DNA from: Acidobacteriaceae bacterium
GTDB lineage: Bacteria; Acidobacteriota; Terriglobia; Terriglobales; Acidobacteriaceae
Reading direction: 5' to 3'
Assembly (NCBI GenBank): GCA_003154055.1
Contig: PMCH01000014.1
Coordinates: forward strand, 1 to 19,016
Length of the DNA stretch: 19,016 bases
Position 1 is the stretch's first letter. Each line of letters opens with the position of its first letter. The notes under the pieces are model-generated. The model was not told the origin of the DNA. It saw nothing but the letters and a program-made list of their open reading frames with translations, and did no database searches. The translations under genes and the position numbers were made by a program. This document shows, one piece after another, positions 7,872 through 16,104 of the stretch.

Positions 7872-10800
7872 ATGTTTAATCGAGTTTCGATGAACTCCGG
7901 CCACGTGGGTCTCGGCAACCGCGTCCTCGCGCTGCTGCGCGTCAGCACTGCCATTGTTCTGTGCGTAGGGATGGCATTCGGACAATCGATCAACACTTCG
8001 AACTGGGGCACGGTTACGGCTCCGGTCTACAACCAGTCGGAGAGCAATCCGTTTTATTCCACTGCAGAAATATTGGCAGGTCCGAACAAATTCGGCAGCT
8101 ACTACGCTGGAGTTCTACCCAACGGCCGGAAGGTGACGCCCGCGGGCACAAGCATTCAGATTGGCATGAACCCGTTGGGAGTAGCGCTGACTCCAGACGG
8201 GAAATTCCTGGTCAGTTCGAACAACGATGAGCGCGAGGGCGGATTTTCCTCGTATCAGAGTTCCGTGAATGTGGGCGGCTATTCGCTTACGGTTGTGGAC
8301 ACGTCCACCTTCACTGTCGTCTCGCAGCTGCACACCAGCGTGACCTTCTTTATCGGCTTGCAGATTACGGGTGCAGTCGGTGGTCCGTACACGGTCTGGG
8401 CGGCGGGAGGACCGAACAACGATGTGAAGTTGTTCTCACTTTCGGGCGCTGGAGTGCTGGCTCCGGGAACTCCGGCCAGCATCATCATCCCCCCGTCCAA
8501 ACCCTTTACTGCGGGGTATGTCTCGAACTATCTGCCCGGTTCGCAGATGGCCTCGCCGACGCCAGTTCCTTCCGGTTTCAGCCGTACGGCCGGCGCGCAG
8601 ACTACCTTCCCCGCCGGAATGCAGCTTACCCCGGACGGCACGTACCTCTACGTCGCATGCAACGGCGACAACAGCGTGGCGATCATCAACACGACCACGA
8701 AAGGCGTCCTGAAGCAGCTTCCGGCGGGCGCTTTCCCATATGGGATTGCCCTCAACGCGGCGGGCGATAAGATTGCCGTTTCGAACTGGGGCATCATGGA
8801 GTACAAGTTTGCGAATCCCACCTATGACCCCAATACCGGCAAGCTCACCGCTCTCGGCACGACCGGGGCGAACGCACCGGACGGCTTCTACGTTCCGCCG
8901 GTGGGCAAAGGCCTGTTCCCGCTGAGTTCATCGGTGCACGTTTATATTGCCAAAGGCGGCTTCCCGTCCCTGGCGACACCGAAGTACGGACGATTCCTGG
9001 GTACGAACCTGACCCTGGCGGGCAACAACTCGATTGGTGGAACCCATCCTTCGGCCATGGCGGTCGTGAAGGGCACCGACGGAACCGAGGTTCTGTACGT
9101 CGCCAAGACCAACGACGACCATCTGGCTCGCATCATCATGAAGAATGGCCAGCAACTGTCCGACTACGATCTCGGCGCGACTTTTGTCACGTTCCTCAAC
9201 AACCAGGGCAAGACCCCGACATTAGCCAAGGGTGCGTACCCGAACGCCATGGCGGTATCGCCCGATCAGACCAAACTGTTCGTGGCGGAGGCCGGCGTTA
9301 ATTCGGTTGCCGTGATCGATGTCAGCGATCCGGTCAACCCGAACCTGCTGGGCCGAATCCCAACGGGTTGGTATCCGACGGGAGTGGCCGTAAGCCCGGA
9401 CGGAAACAAGCTCTACATCGCGAACGCGAAAGGCGTTGGAGAAGATATCAATCCGGCCATCGTCACCGATGGTTCCAATGGACAGACTCCTCCGCCGACC
9501 GGCCTCGCTTCTGACGGCAGGGTCGACAGCAACTACATCTTCGGCAGCTTGCAGCAGGTCGACCTGACAGGCAGTCCATGGGACAACACCACCGTGCAGG
9601 CGAATAACTTTGCCGTGCAGGGTTCGGTGGACACTTCGGTCGTGCCTGCGGGTGGAACGGCTGGATCGGCTCGCATCAAGACCGTGATCATGATCCTGCA
9701 CGAAAACAAGACCTTCGACTCGATGCTGGGCAACCTGGGCACAACGTTCGGGAATTTCGCCGGCACGAAATTTAACAACATCGACGGTTCGACTTACACC
9801 AACGGCCAATTCACCGGCGTGTCGTTTAACACGCAGGCTCTGGCTTCAGCGTTCGCGACCGGCATCAACTACTATTCGGACTCCGAAGAGAGCGATGCGG
9901 GACACCAATTCGCGGCTTCCGGCACCGCCAGCGACTACACAGAAAAGACGCTGCTGGTAAAAGGTGGACGCGGGCTGCTCGTCAACAAGAACTTTGAACC
10001 GGAGGATTATCCGGAAGGTGGATACATCTTCAATAACCTGGCTCGCTGGAATCACTCCTTTAAGGACTACGGCTGGGGAATTCGGATTGAAGGTACGGAC
10101 ACGGGCACCAGCACTCCGACAGGTCTGAACGATCCAACCAGCGGCAACCTCGGCTTCCCAACGATGCTAGGCGATAACTTCACGTTGTCGAACCACCCGG
10201 TCATCAATGCCGGCGATGTCAGCACCCAGACCAGCGGACTCGGACAGTCGTACTTCATGAAGACGCCGATCCTCGGCATTCTGGGTACCAACAACAAGAA
10301 TGGATCTTCACGCATCGACCTGAACTATCCGGGGTACAACTTCAACATTTCCGATCAGCGCCGCGCGCTCGAATTCATCAAAGACTTCGACGCGATGGCC
10401 GCCAACGGAACTCTGCCTCAGTTCCTGTTCATCTACCAGCCGAATGACCATACCGGCGGCGTACAAGCGCCAAATCAGGCGGGCGTGGTGACCAACCTTC
10501 CGTTGCAGGAAATCGGTGACGGCGATGTGGGACTCGGCATGGTCGTGCAGCACATCATGAATAGCCCGGTGTACTATGACGCCAACAAGAATACCGGCGC
10601 TGCCATCTTCATGACCTACGACGATGCGCAGTCCTCGCTCGATCACGTTCATCCGCACCGTACGCCACTGATTGTGATCAGTCCATTCGCGAAACCGGGT
10701 TTCCTTGCAACCCGCCACTATTCCACGGCTTCGATTGTGAAGACCGAGGAGCTGTTGCTGGGCGTACCCGCGAACAACTTCGGTGATCTGTTCGCCACCG

Positions 10801-11123
10801 ATCTGCGTGACCTGTTCCAACCCAGCTACAACGGCATCACCGCTGATCAGATCAGCTTCAACTTCGATCCGACAATCACGCCTTCGAAGGAGGGCAAGCA
10901 GATCTGGGCTCTAGTGGACAAACTGGACACGTCGGCTCCGGATCGCGACAGCCGTCGTCTGGGCGTCCTGACCCGCCTCTCAATGCAGGCGGACGAACTG
11001 CACCAGTTAGCCGAAAAGAGCAAGACTCTCGACACACCGGCTTACCTGAAGCAGCAAGCCAAGCTTTACGAGGAAGCGGTAAAGCTGGTCAACACTGCGG
11101 CTCCTGCTGACAACGACGACTAA
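7872..11123 (+). CDS. Secreted YVTN beta-propeller / phosphoesterase protein (paralogue 2)
   Basis: Predicted exported protein of 1083 residues, the longest of the three. The signal peptide ends AFG|QS at residue 37. Propeller blades span about 50-560 (PDGTYLYVACNGDNSVAIIN, KLFVAEAGVNSVAVIDVS, GNKLYIANAKG), with the hinge IPTGWYP. The phosphoesterase domain follows: E611-N612-K-T-F-D616, likely nucleophile S674 in SDAGH, NDHTGG from 858, and TYDD (915-918) with DH at 924-925. Here the usual S-x-D-G-H order is S-D-A-G-H. A charged helical tail (about 1010-1083, ending ADNDD) has no counterpart of that kind in the other two. GGAGGG precedes the ATG. The gene has its own terminator and no co-directional partner overlaps it. 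Substrate unknown. Confidence 0.9.
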   Translation: MFNRVSMNSGHVGLGNRVLALLRVSTAIVLCVGMAFGQSINTSNWGTVTAPVYNQSESNPFYSTAEILAGPNKFGSYYAGVLPNGRKVTPAGTSIQIGMNPLGVALTPDGKFLVSSNNDEREGGFSSYQSSVNVGGYSLTVVDTSTFTVVSQLHTSVTFFIGLQITGAVGGPYTVWAAGGPNNDVKLFSLSGAGVLAPGTPASIIIPPSKPFTAGYVSNYLPGSQMASPTPVPSGFSRTAGAQTTFPAGMQLTPDGTYLYVACNGDNSVAIINTTTKGVLKQLPAGAFPYGIALNAAGDKIAVSNWGIMEYKFANPTYDPNTGKLTALGTTGANAPDGFYVPPVGKGLFPLSSSVHVYIAKGGFPSLATPKYGRFLGTNLTLAGNNSIGGTHPSAMAVVKGTDGTEVLYVAKTNDDHLARIIMKNGQQLSDYDLGATFVTFLNNQGKTPTLAKGAYPNAMAVSPDQTKLFVAEAGVNSVAVIDVSDPVNPNLLGRIPTGWYPTGVAVSPDGNKLYIANAKGVGEDINPAIVTDGSNGQTPPPTGLASDGRVDSNYIFGSLQQVDLTGSPWDNTTVQANNFAVQGSVDTSVVPAGGTAGSARIKTVIMILHENKTFDSMLGNLGTTFGNFAGTKFNNIDGSTYTNGQFTGVSFNTQALASAFATGINYYSDSEESDAGHQFAASGTASDYTEKTLLVKGGRGLLVNKNFEPEDYPEGGYIFNNLARWNHSFKDYGWGIRIEGTDTGTSTPTGLNDPTSGNLGFPTMLGDNFTLSNHPVINAGDVSTQTSGLGQSYFMKTPILGILGTNNKNGSSRIDLNYPGYNFNISDQRRALEFIKDFDAMAANGTLPQFLFIYQPNDHTGGVQAPNQAGVVTNLPLQEIGDGDVGLGMVVQHIMNSPVYYDANKNTGAAIFMTYDDAQSSLDHVHPHRTPLIVISPFAKPGFLATRHYSTASIVKTEELLLGVPANNFGDLFATDLRDLFQPSYNGITADQISFNFDPTITPSKEGKQIWALVDKLDTSAPDRDSRRLGVLTRLSMQADELHQLAEKSKTLDTPAYLKQQAKLYEEAVKLVNTAAPADNDD

Positions 11124-11147
11124 GACAAGTCGCCCGGAAACAAACCG

Positions 11148-11178
11148 GCCCTCACTCGACGGAGTGAGGGCTTTTTTT
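11148..11178 (+). terminator. Intrinsic terminator of paralogue 2
   Basis: A 10-bp perfect stem, GCCCTCACTC / GAGTGAGGGC (11148-11157 and 11162-11171), has a GACG loop and is followed by seven Ts. It begins 25 nt after the stop codon. Confidence 0.93.
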
Positions 11179-11332
11179 GTTTGTTTGTGTGACTCCGTTG
11201 CTTCCGGTGGATAAGTTTTTATGAATTCGTAACGAGTACTCAACATTTGGCGGCTATCACTTCTTATAGCTATTACGGCCGATCATTGTCCCATCGCCTT
11301 GGCGTTGGAACCTTCCACCCACACCCTTTCTT

Positions 11333-11337
11333 GGAGG
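11333..11337 (+). promoter_or_regulatory. Ribosome binding site that fixes the start of paralogue 3
   Basis: GGAGG lies 6 nt before the ATG at 11344. This ATG begins directly with a typical signal peptide, whereas the ATG at 11299 would add 15 residues and has no such site. Confidence 0.8.
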
Positions 11338-11343
11338 ACTTCT

Positions 11344-14250
11344 ATGCAACTCAGAGATTTGCTTCGCGGAGCCAGTTTCGCGGCCGTTTTGGCTGCGTTC
11401 AGTGTGGCTGGCGCCAGTGCCGCATATGCCACGTCACAGCCCGTGGTATTGCCGACCGGCGCAACCATTACGCCGGATGCGGCAACGGGATCGGTGTTTC
11501 AACCGCTCATCGTCAATCTACCTGATTATCCTAATCGCGCCGTCGATGGCGCTCAGACCACCGCGATCAGCCCCGATGGCAAGACACTTCTAATCCTCAC
11601 TAGCGGCTTCAACAAACTCCGCGATGCCAACGGCAAGGTGCAGCCTCAGGATTCCAGCGAATACGTCTTTGTGTTCGATATTTCCAATCCCAGCGCGCCC
11701 GTGCAGAACCAGGTTCTGTTCGTCCCGAGAGCCTTCGGCGGCCTGGTCTGGGGACCGGATGGCACGACGTTCTACGTAGCCGGAGGTCCTGATGACAATC
11801 TCCACACTTTCGCCTTCAGCAACGGGCAGTGGGCCGAAGCTGGAACACCTCTCTCGTTGCGCCACGCAGGCAATCTCATGAACCAGGAGACACTGGTTGG
11901 CCCAACTGCTGCCGGTGTGGGAATCACAGCTGATGGCACCACGGTGATTGTGGCGAACTGGGAGACCGATTCCGTCACCGCCGTTGATGTGGTCAATAAC
12001 GTCATCCTCGCCGAATACGATCTGCGGCCTGGCATCATCAATCCAGCGCAGTCCGGCGTCGCGGGCGGCGAGTTCCCCTTCGGAGTCGCGGTGAAGGGCA
12101 ACAACACGGTTTACGTTTCCAGTGCGCGCGACCGTGAAGTTGATGTTCTCAATCTGGCCTCAGGTGTTTTGACCTTGACGAACCGGATTCCGGCCAAGGG
12201 CAATCCCGAAAAAATGATTCTGAACAAGGCGCAGAGCAAGCTATTCGTAGCCGTGAACAATTTGGACGCCCTCGTCATTATCGACACGGCTTCCAACAAA
12301 ATCTCCGCTCAAGTTAATTCGAGCGCTCCTGTAGGAGTTCTCGGCAAGGGGAAGATCGTCCCCAAGGGCAGCAATCCCAACAGCGTTAGCCTTTCGCCGG
12401 ATGAGACGACCGCTTATGTCACCAACGGCGGCACGAACGACGTCGCCGTGATCGACCTCACCGGGAAGCAGCCCGTAGTCGTGGGCCTGATTCCAACTGG
12501 CTGGCAGCCCAACTCTTCCAGCGTGAGCCCTGATGGTTCCACGTTGTATGTGGTGAATGGCAAGAGCAACACCGGTCCGAACCCGTTGAACTGCCGTTTC
12601 ATCAATGCCGGCGGCAACTATGGCTCGGCCTGCCAGAATCCGCAGGCACAGAATGGCTCCGGGAACAATTATGCCTGGCAGAACATGCAAGCGGGTTTCC
12701 TGATCCTGCCAATACCTGGAAAAGCCGATCTCTCGCAATTGACGGCCCAGGTTGCGCAGAATAACGGCTTCAATCTGCAGCTGAGCCAGCAGGACATCGC
12801 GACCATGCAGTTCTTGCGTCAAAACATTAAGCATGTGGTTTACATCGTGAAGGAAAACCGGACCTACGATCAGATCCTCGGCGATCTGCCCGTCGGCAAC
12901 GGCGATCCCACACTCACGCAATTTCCACAGTCGGTTACGCCGAACTTCCACGCGATCGCCAGCAACTTCGTGGATTTCGACAACTTCTACGATACCGGAA
13001 ACGGCAGCATGGACGGCTGGCAGTGGACGGTCACCGGTCGCAACCTCGATCTCGAGGAGAAGAGCCAGGTCATCAACTACGGAAAAGGAGGCTCAGCCTA
13101 CGACAGCGAGGGAACGGAACGGAACGTCAACGTGGGGCTGGCAACAGTTGCCGAGCGCCAGGCGTGGCAACCGATCTATCCCAATGATCCGAACCTGCTG
13201 CCCGGCAAGCATAACGAGGTGGGTGCCGATGGTCCGCAGGGTCAAGAAGGTCTCGGTAACATCTGGGACGCGGCTCTCCGTGCGCATCTCAAGGTTCGTA
13301 ACTACGGATTCTTTCTCGATCTGGGACGCGGCTTCCAGATTGACGTCAACATCACCGATCCTTGCTCCACCAAGCCCGCGACGCAGGTGGCTTTCCCGGC
13401 ACATCCATCGTTGATCAAAATCACCGACTTCTGCTTCCGCGGTTACGACAACTCTTTCCCGGATTTCTTCCGGTATAAAGAGTGGTCCCGCGAGTTCAAG
13501 AAGCAGGTCAAAACTAACACTTTCCCCGCTCTCTCGATGGTGCGCTTTTCGCATGACCATTTCGGCAGCTTTGGAAGCGCCATCTATGGCGTGAATACTC
13601 CCGAGCTCCAGATGGCCGACAACGACTACGCTACGGCGCTACTGGTCGACAAGATTGCCCACAGCACGTACGCCAACAGCACCCTAATCTTCATCGTCGA
13701 AGACGACCCACAAGATGGCGCCGACCACGTCAGTGCAAACCGCAGCAATTTCTTCCTGGTCGGACCGTACGTGAAACACGGTGCCGTCGTCTCCACCCAC
13801 TATGCGACGCCGAGCATTCTTCGGACGATCGAGGAAATTCTCGGGCTCGAGAACCTGGGCGTTCATGACGCGGGCCTCCCGCCGATGACCGACGCCTTCG
13901 ACACAACCCAAGCCAACTGGACCTTCTCCGCCTTCCCGGCGCTGGTCCTGTTCAATACCCAACTGCCGCTGCTCGACAAGGGCATGAAGATTGATCGCGG
14001 CGCCATTCCAAAACCAACCCACGACGCGGACTGGTGGGAAGCGAAGACCAAAGGCTTCGACTTCACCCAGGAAGACCGTGTCGATGCCGACAAGTTCAAC
14101 CGCGTGATCTGGGAAGGCTTGATGGGAGAGCGTCCCTATCCCACGGTCCGCTCGGGCGCTGACTTGCGGCAAAACCGCGAGCAACTCCTGAAGAACACTG
14201 CTTCCCATTCCACCACCACAGAAACCGTTGGAAAAATCGGAGGCGAATAG
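11344..14250 (+). CDS. Secreted YVTN beta-propeller / phosphoesterase protein (paralogue 3)
   Basis: Predicted exported protein of 968 residues from the ATG at 11344. The signal peptide (MQLRDLLRGASFAAVLAAFS...) is cleaved near residues 26-29. Propeller blades cover about 45-470 (GTTFYVAGGPDDNLHTFAF, KLFVAVNNLDALVIIDTAS, TAYVTNGGTNDVAVIDL), with the hinge IPTGWQP. The phosphoesterase domain starts with the canonical E504-N505-R-T-Y-D509 and LGDL. The likely nucleophile is S555 in SMDGW, where the usual GH is GW. HDH stands at 737-739 in place of NDH, and VEDD at 785-788 is followed by DH at 794-795. This copy keeps the best ENRTYD motif but has the most altered nucleophile loop and an insertion of about 90 residues between those motifs and HDH. 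It has its own terminator. Substrate unknown. Confidence 0.9.
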   Translation: MQLRDLLRGASFAAVLAAFSVAGASAAYATSQPVVLPTGATITPDAATGSVFQPLIVNLPDYPNRAVDGAQTTAISPDGKTLLILTSGFNKLRDANGKVQPQDSSEYVFVFDISNPSAPVQNQVLFVPRAFGGLVWGPDGTTFYVAGGPDDNLHTFAFSNGQWAEAGTPLSLRHAGNLMNQETLVGPTAAGVGITADGTTVIVANWETDSVTAVDVVNNVILAEYDLRPGIINPAQSGVAGGEFPFGVAVKGNNTVYVSSARDREVDVLNLASGVLTLTNRIPAKGNPEKMILNKAQSKLFVAVNNLDALVIIDTASNKISAQVNSSAPVGVLGKGKIVPKGSNPNSVSLSPDETTAYVTNGGTNDVAVIDLTGKQPVVVGLIPTGWQPNSSSVSPDGSTLYVVNGKSNTGPNPLNCRFINAGGNYGSACQNPQAQNGSGNNYAWQNMQAGFLILPIPGKADLSQLTAQVAQNNGFNLQLSQQDIATMQFLRQNIKHVVYIVKENRTYDQILGDLPVGNGDPTLTQFPQSVTPNFHAIASNFVDFDNFYDTGNGSMDGWQWTVTGRNLDLEEKSQVINYGKGGSAYDSEGTERNVNVGLATVAERQAWQPIYPNDPNLLPGKHNEVGADGPQGQEGLGNIWDAALRAHLKVRNYGFFLDLGRGFQIDVNITDPCSTKPATQVAFPAHPSLIKITDFCFRGYDNSFPDFFRYKEWSREFKKQVKTNTFPALSMVRFSHDHFGSFGSAIYGVNTPELQMADNDYATALLVDKIAHSTYANSTLIFIVEDDPQDGADHVSANRSNFFLVGPYVKHGAVVSTHYATPSILRTIEEILGLENLGVHDAGLPPMTDAFDTTQANWTFSAFPALVLFNTQLPLLDKGMKIDRGAIPKPTHDADWWEAKTKGFDFTQEDRVDADKFNRVIWEGLMGERPYPTVRSGADLRQNREQLLKNTASHSTTTETVGKIGGE

Positions 14251-14286
14251 CTTTCGGCAGAAGCAGACCGTGCTGTAGTGATAAAG

Positions 14287-14316
14287 GAGGACGCGTCCCC
14301 GGGGGCGTCCTCTTTT
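14287..14316 (+). terminator. Intrinsic terminator of paralogue 3
   Basis: An 8-bp stem, GAGGACGC / GCGTCCTC (14287-14294 and 14305-14312), has a GC-rich 10-nt loop and is followed by TTTT. It begins 36 nt after the stop codon. Confidence 0.85.
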
Positions 14317-14339
14317 CCTGTTGCACTACACTCACGTAG

Positions 14340-14742
14340 CTTGGGTTGTTACTCTCCTGAAGTCTCAGAGCAATATCCAGCTTTCCGTCGCCGTTGAAAT
14401 CTCCCGCCGCATCGACAAGGGTTCATTTGACGTCACCCCTGTTCCTCCCAAGTAAGTCGGAGAACCGGCCGCGTTGGAATAAACCACGGTGGGACTCGGT
14501 CCACGACGGACAAGAACACCGCGTTTGAGACGTCGCTCGTGCCTGCATTGACCACCGTCACTGATGTCGTGCCAGGTGGCGATGTCCGCCGCGGCGGCGG
14601 TTGCCGTTAATCGCGAACTCGAGACTAAAGTGGGCCTGAGCGACGTGTCGCTCCAGTTAACCGTAGCGCCCGAAACAAAGCCCGTAGCGTGAACGGTCAG
14701 AGCAAATCCCGGCCTGCCTGGTGTTATGACCGCCGGGACGAG
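14340..14742 (-). pseudogene. Frameshifted relic of an IPT-like / FG-GAP (VCBS) repeat surface protein
   Basis: Reading minus, conceptual translation gives family-like blocks in three different frames. From about 14724 to 14575: an Ig/IPT-like strand pattern, PGFALTVHATGFVSGATVNW, then LVSSSRLTATAAAADIAT. From about 14573 to 14507, one frame over: GTTSVTVVNAGTSDVSNAVF. From about 14500 to 14430, back in the first frame: PSPTVVYSNAAGSPTYLGG. From about 14420 to 14362, in the third frame: VDAAGDFNGDGKLDIAL, the calcium-binding DxNxDGxxD signature of FG-GAP repeats. This order matches secreted IPT/FG-GAP proteins common in acidobacteria. At least three frame changes mean it cannot make the intact protein. 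No start or stop can be assigned, and no nearby intact copy is visible. Confidence 0.6.
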
Positions 14743-15086
14743 TGGCTGTTGACGAAAGGCACAGGGTTCTGGGCGGACTCTGAACTGAAACCACCAGGCA
14801 AGCAGGTACTAGCGTACCGAACCGCGTGCGAATCGTGCGGGTGGCCGTGCGCTGTTCTTCCGCATCGCGTGAAAGTCCATGCGACATCTAGCGGTCGCTG
14901 TACGCTAAGCTAGTTCGGCGAGACACTACATGATTGTCTCCTTGATCGCTGGGATTTTGAAAAATGGGCGGCGTGATGGTTCATGAAATGACGATGATTG
15001 CCAATGTAGAGTAAGCTTAATGGTGCGCACACCTATCGGCATCAATCAACAATTAGGCTGATCAATCTCAGAAATCATCATCGCTT
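14743..15086. other. Gene-free stretch after the relic
   Basis: I found no coding frame with a recognisable motif, no RNA gene and no strong hairpin in these 344 bp. It may be further decayed sequence from the relic next to it, plus the promoter of the small gene at 15087. Confidence 0.4.
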
Positions 15087-15317
15087 ATGACAAAACAACA
15101 TGTCACACTCTGCGAGTCAATAAAACGTCTAGGGTATGCTCAAAACAACCAAGTGAGGCTCTACGGAGAGGTATTTGACTTAGTGTCCGACCCGGTCAGT
15201 GTTGGGGATAATTTCGTGTTCGTGGACGCACTGGAACGGAAATCAGGTAGCGTGAGGCGCGTCGGAATTCCACTAACCATCGTGCATATGGCAAATCAAG
15301 ACCGTCGTGTCGCGTAA
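15087..15317 (+). CDS. Small hypothetical protein
   Basis: A 76-residue predicted soluble protein. The middle (VRLYGEVFDLVSDPVSVGDNF) and the end (RRVGIPLTIVHMA) alternate hydrophobic and polar residues in the way of a small beta-rich domain, with the charged turn ERKSG between them. There is no signal peptide, membrane helix or cysteine cluster. The composition reads like a real protein rather than a shadow frame, and no longer frame competes on either strand. No good Shine-Dalgarno precedes the ATG, so the start is uncertain. I do not recognise its function. It stands alone in a gene-poor region. Confidence 0.5.
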   Translation: MTKQHVTLCESIKRLGYAQNNQVRLYGEVFDLVSDPVSVGDNFVFVDALERKSGSVRRVGIPLTIVHMANQDRRVA

Positions 15318-15632
15318 GCGAACGATCCAAACCGGATTGCTGTTGTAATATCGCGATTTGACCAGCGAATCTCAATTTGCTGAAACGGACATCTCAAGGA
15401 CGACAACTGAGCGCTGTGAATGCAAATCTTGCCGCCGCGCCAGAAATCTGGCGGCACGATTCCAGCACGACGGAACACCTGCCGTCCACGCAGGGGAAGA
15501 AGCCCGGACGAATGCTGAGATCACCCCATAGTCCCGGCCACTAGGGTCCGATCGAGGTCCGTTAGTTCCGGTTTGCCCGCCACCCAGACACAACCCGTGG
15601 GTGGCATCCTAAGAGTGCGTTGATGACCTAGG
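15318..15632. other. Gene-free stretch with a 16-bp palindrome
   Basis: No gene is seen. CGCCAGAAATCTGGCG (15438-15453) is a perfect palindrome with 7-bp arms and a 2-nt centre, inside a wider GCCGCC...GGCGGC context. There is no T tract, so it is not a standard terminator. A second palindrome, ATGACCTAGGTCAT (15623-15636), overlaps the stop of the zinc-ribbon gene. Confidence 0.35.
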
Positions 15633-15821
15633 TCATGCTGGCTTCAGGTCACGCGGTTGTAGATCGAAGCACTTGAGGCAGGGGCATTGAAACCGGTTGT
15701 CTTTAGGCATCACGATGTGACCGCAGCGGTCGCATTTAAACCGCAGTCCGCCTTCGCGTTCACCCATCACTCTGAAGTGGTCGCCTTGTACGCAATATGG
15801 GCAGCGAATTGGGTCAGTCAT
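15633..15821 (-). CDS. Small zinc-ribbon protein (paralogue b)
   Basis: A 62-residue protein with CPYC (7-10), CDRCGH (30-35) and CPCLKC (46-51), the same cysteine layout as the gene at 7308-7538. Both also share IRCPYCV before and an aromatic residue two positions before the third cluster. The zinc-binding prediction is strong; the role is unknown. Its ATG (15821) overlaps the end of the upstream membrane microprotein gene by 8 nt (ATGACTGA). Together with the lack of its own clear Shine-Dalgarno, this indicates translational coupling in a two-gene operon. Confidence 0.72.
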   Translation of the reverse strand: MTDPIRCPYCVQGDHFRVMGEREGGLRFKCDRCGHIVMPKDNRFQCPCLKCFDLQPRDLKPA

Positions 15822-15984
15822 TGGGCGGAAGAAGGGGGTCGTGCAAGTTCGGCGGTTCGTCGTCCAGCTGGGACCGCAATAGTTCCAACATGAACTGATG
15901 ATTGGGATGGGGACGCCGCCACGGCATTGCGGCCAAGAGGATGACGACCACAGAGAACAGCGCCAATGGAAACGCTTCGGACAC
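15814..15984 (-). CDS. One-helix membrane microprotein coupled to the zinc-ribbon gene
   Basis: A 56-residue protein from GTG at 15984. It begins with a short acidic N-terminus, then one hydrophobic helix (FPLALFSVVVILLAAMPW, about residues 5-22), then a basic RRPHPNH stop-transfer segment and a soluble tail (LELLRSQLDDEPPNLHDPLL). It is predicted to be an inner-membrane protein with the tail in the cytoplasm. AGAGG lies 5 nt before the GTG; a TTG at 16002 is an alternative that would add six residues. The stop lies inside the zinc-ribbon start region, so the two products may work together, for instance as a membrane anchor and a zinc-binding partner. The function is not recognised. Confidence 0.55.
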   Translation of the reverse strand: MSEAFPLALFSVVVILLAAMPWRRPHPNHQFMLELLRSQLDDEPPNLHDPLLPPND

Positions 15985-16065
15985 GTCTGCCTCTGCCTCC
16001 AATGCTAGGCCCCGAGTGTTACGGGACGATTAACGAAGACAAGCCCATTTGGACCCCGGGGCGCT

Positions 16066-16083
16066 CTGTGACTGGCGTCACAG
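16066..16083. promoter_or_regulatory. CRP-type site TGTGA-N6-TCACA
   Basis: CTGTGAC-TGGC-GTCACAG is a perfect 7-bp inverted repeat containing the exact CRP/FNR-superfamily core TGTGA-N6-TCACA (16067-16082). Its centre is 90 bp upstream of the GTG of the microprotein/zinc-ribbon operon. TTGTCT and TAACAC lie between them but are spaced only 15 bp apart, so the promoter itself is uncertain. The match is direct; use by a Crp-like regulator is inference. Confidence 0.45.
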
Positions 16084-16104
16084 CAAGACGAGCCAGCGGA
16101 TGGA

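Noticed and set aside
12241..12951. 236-codon open frame on minus (a similar case is 9222-9809)
   Set aside because: Both are shadows of paralogues 3 and 2, with no ribosome binding site or domain of their own.
14689..14913. 74-codon open frame on plus
   Set aside because: It runs partly antisense to the FG-GAP/IPT relic, and its composition does not look like a protein.
15623..15636. Palindrome ATGACCTAGGTCAT
   Set aside because: It is perfectly symmetric but overlaps the stop of the zinc-ribbon gene and sits downstream of every nearby start. I have no basis for a function.
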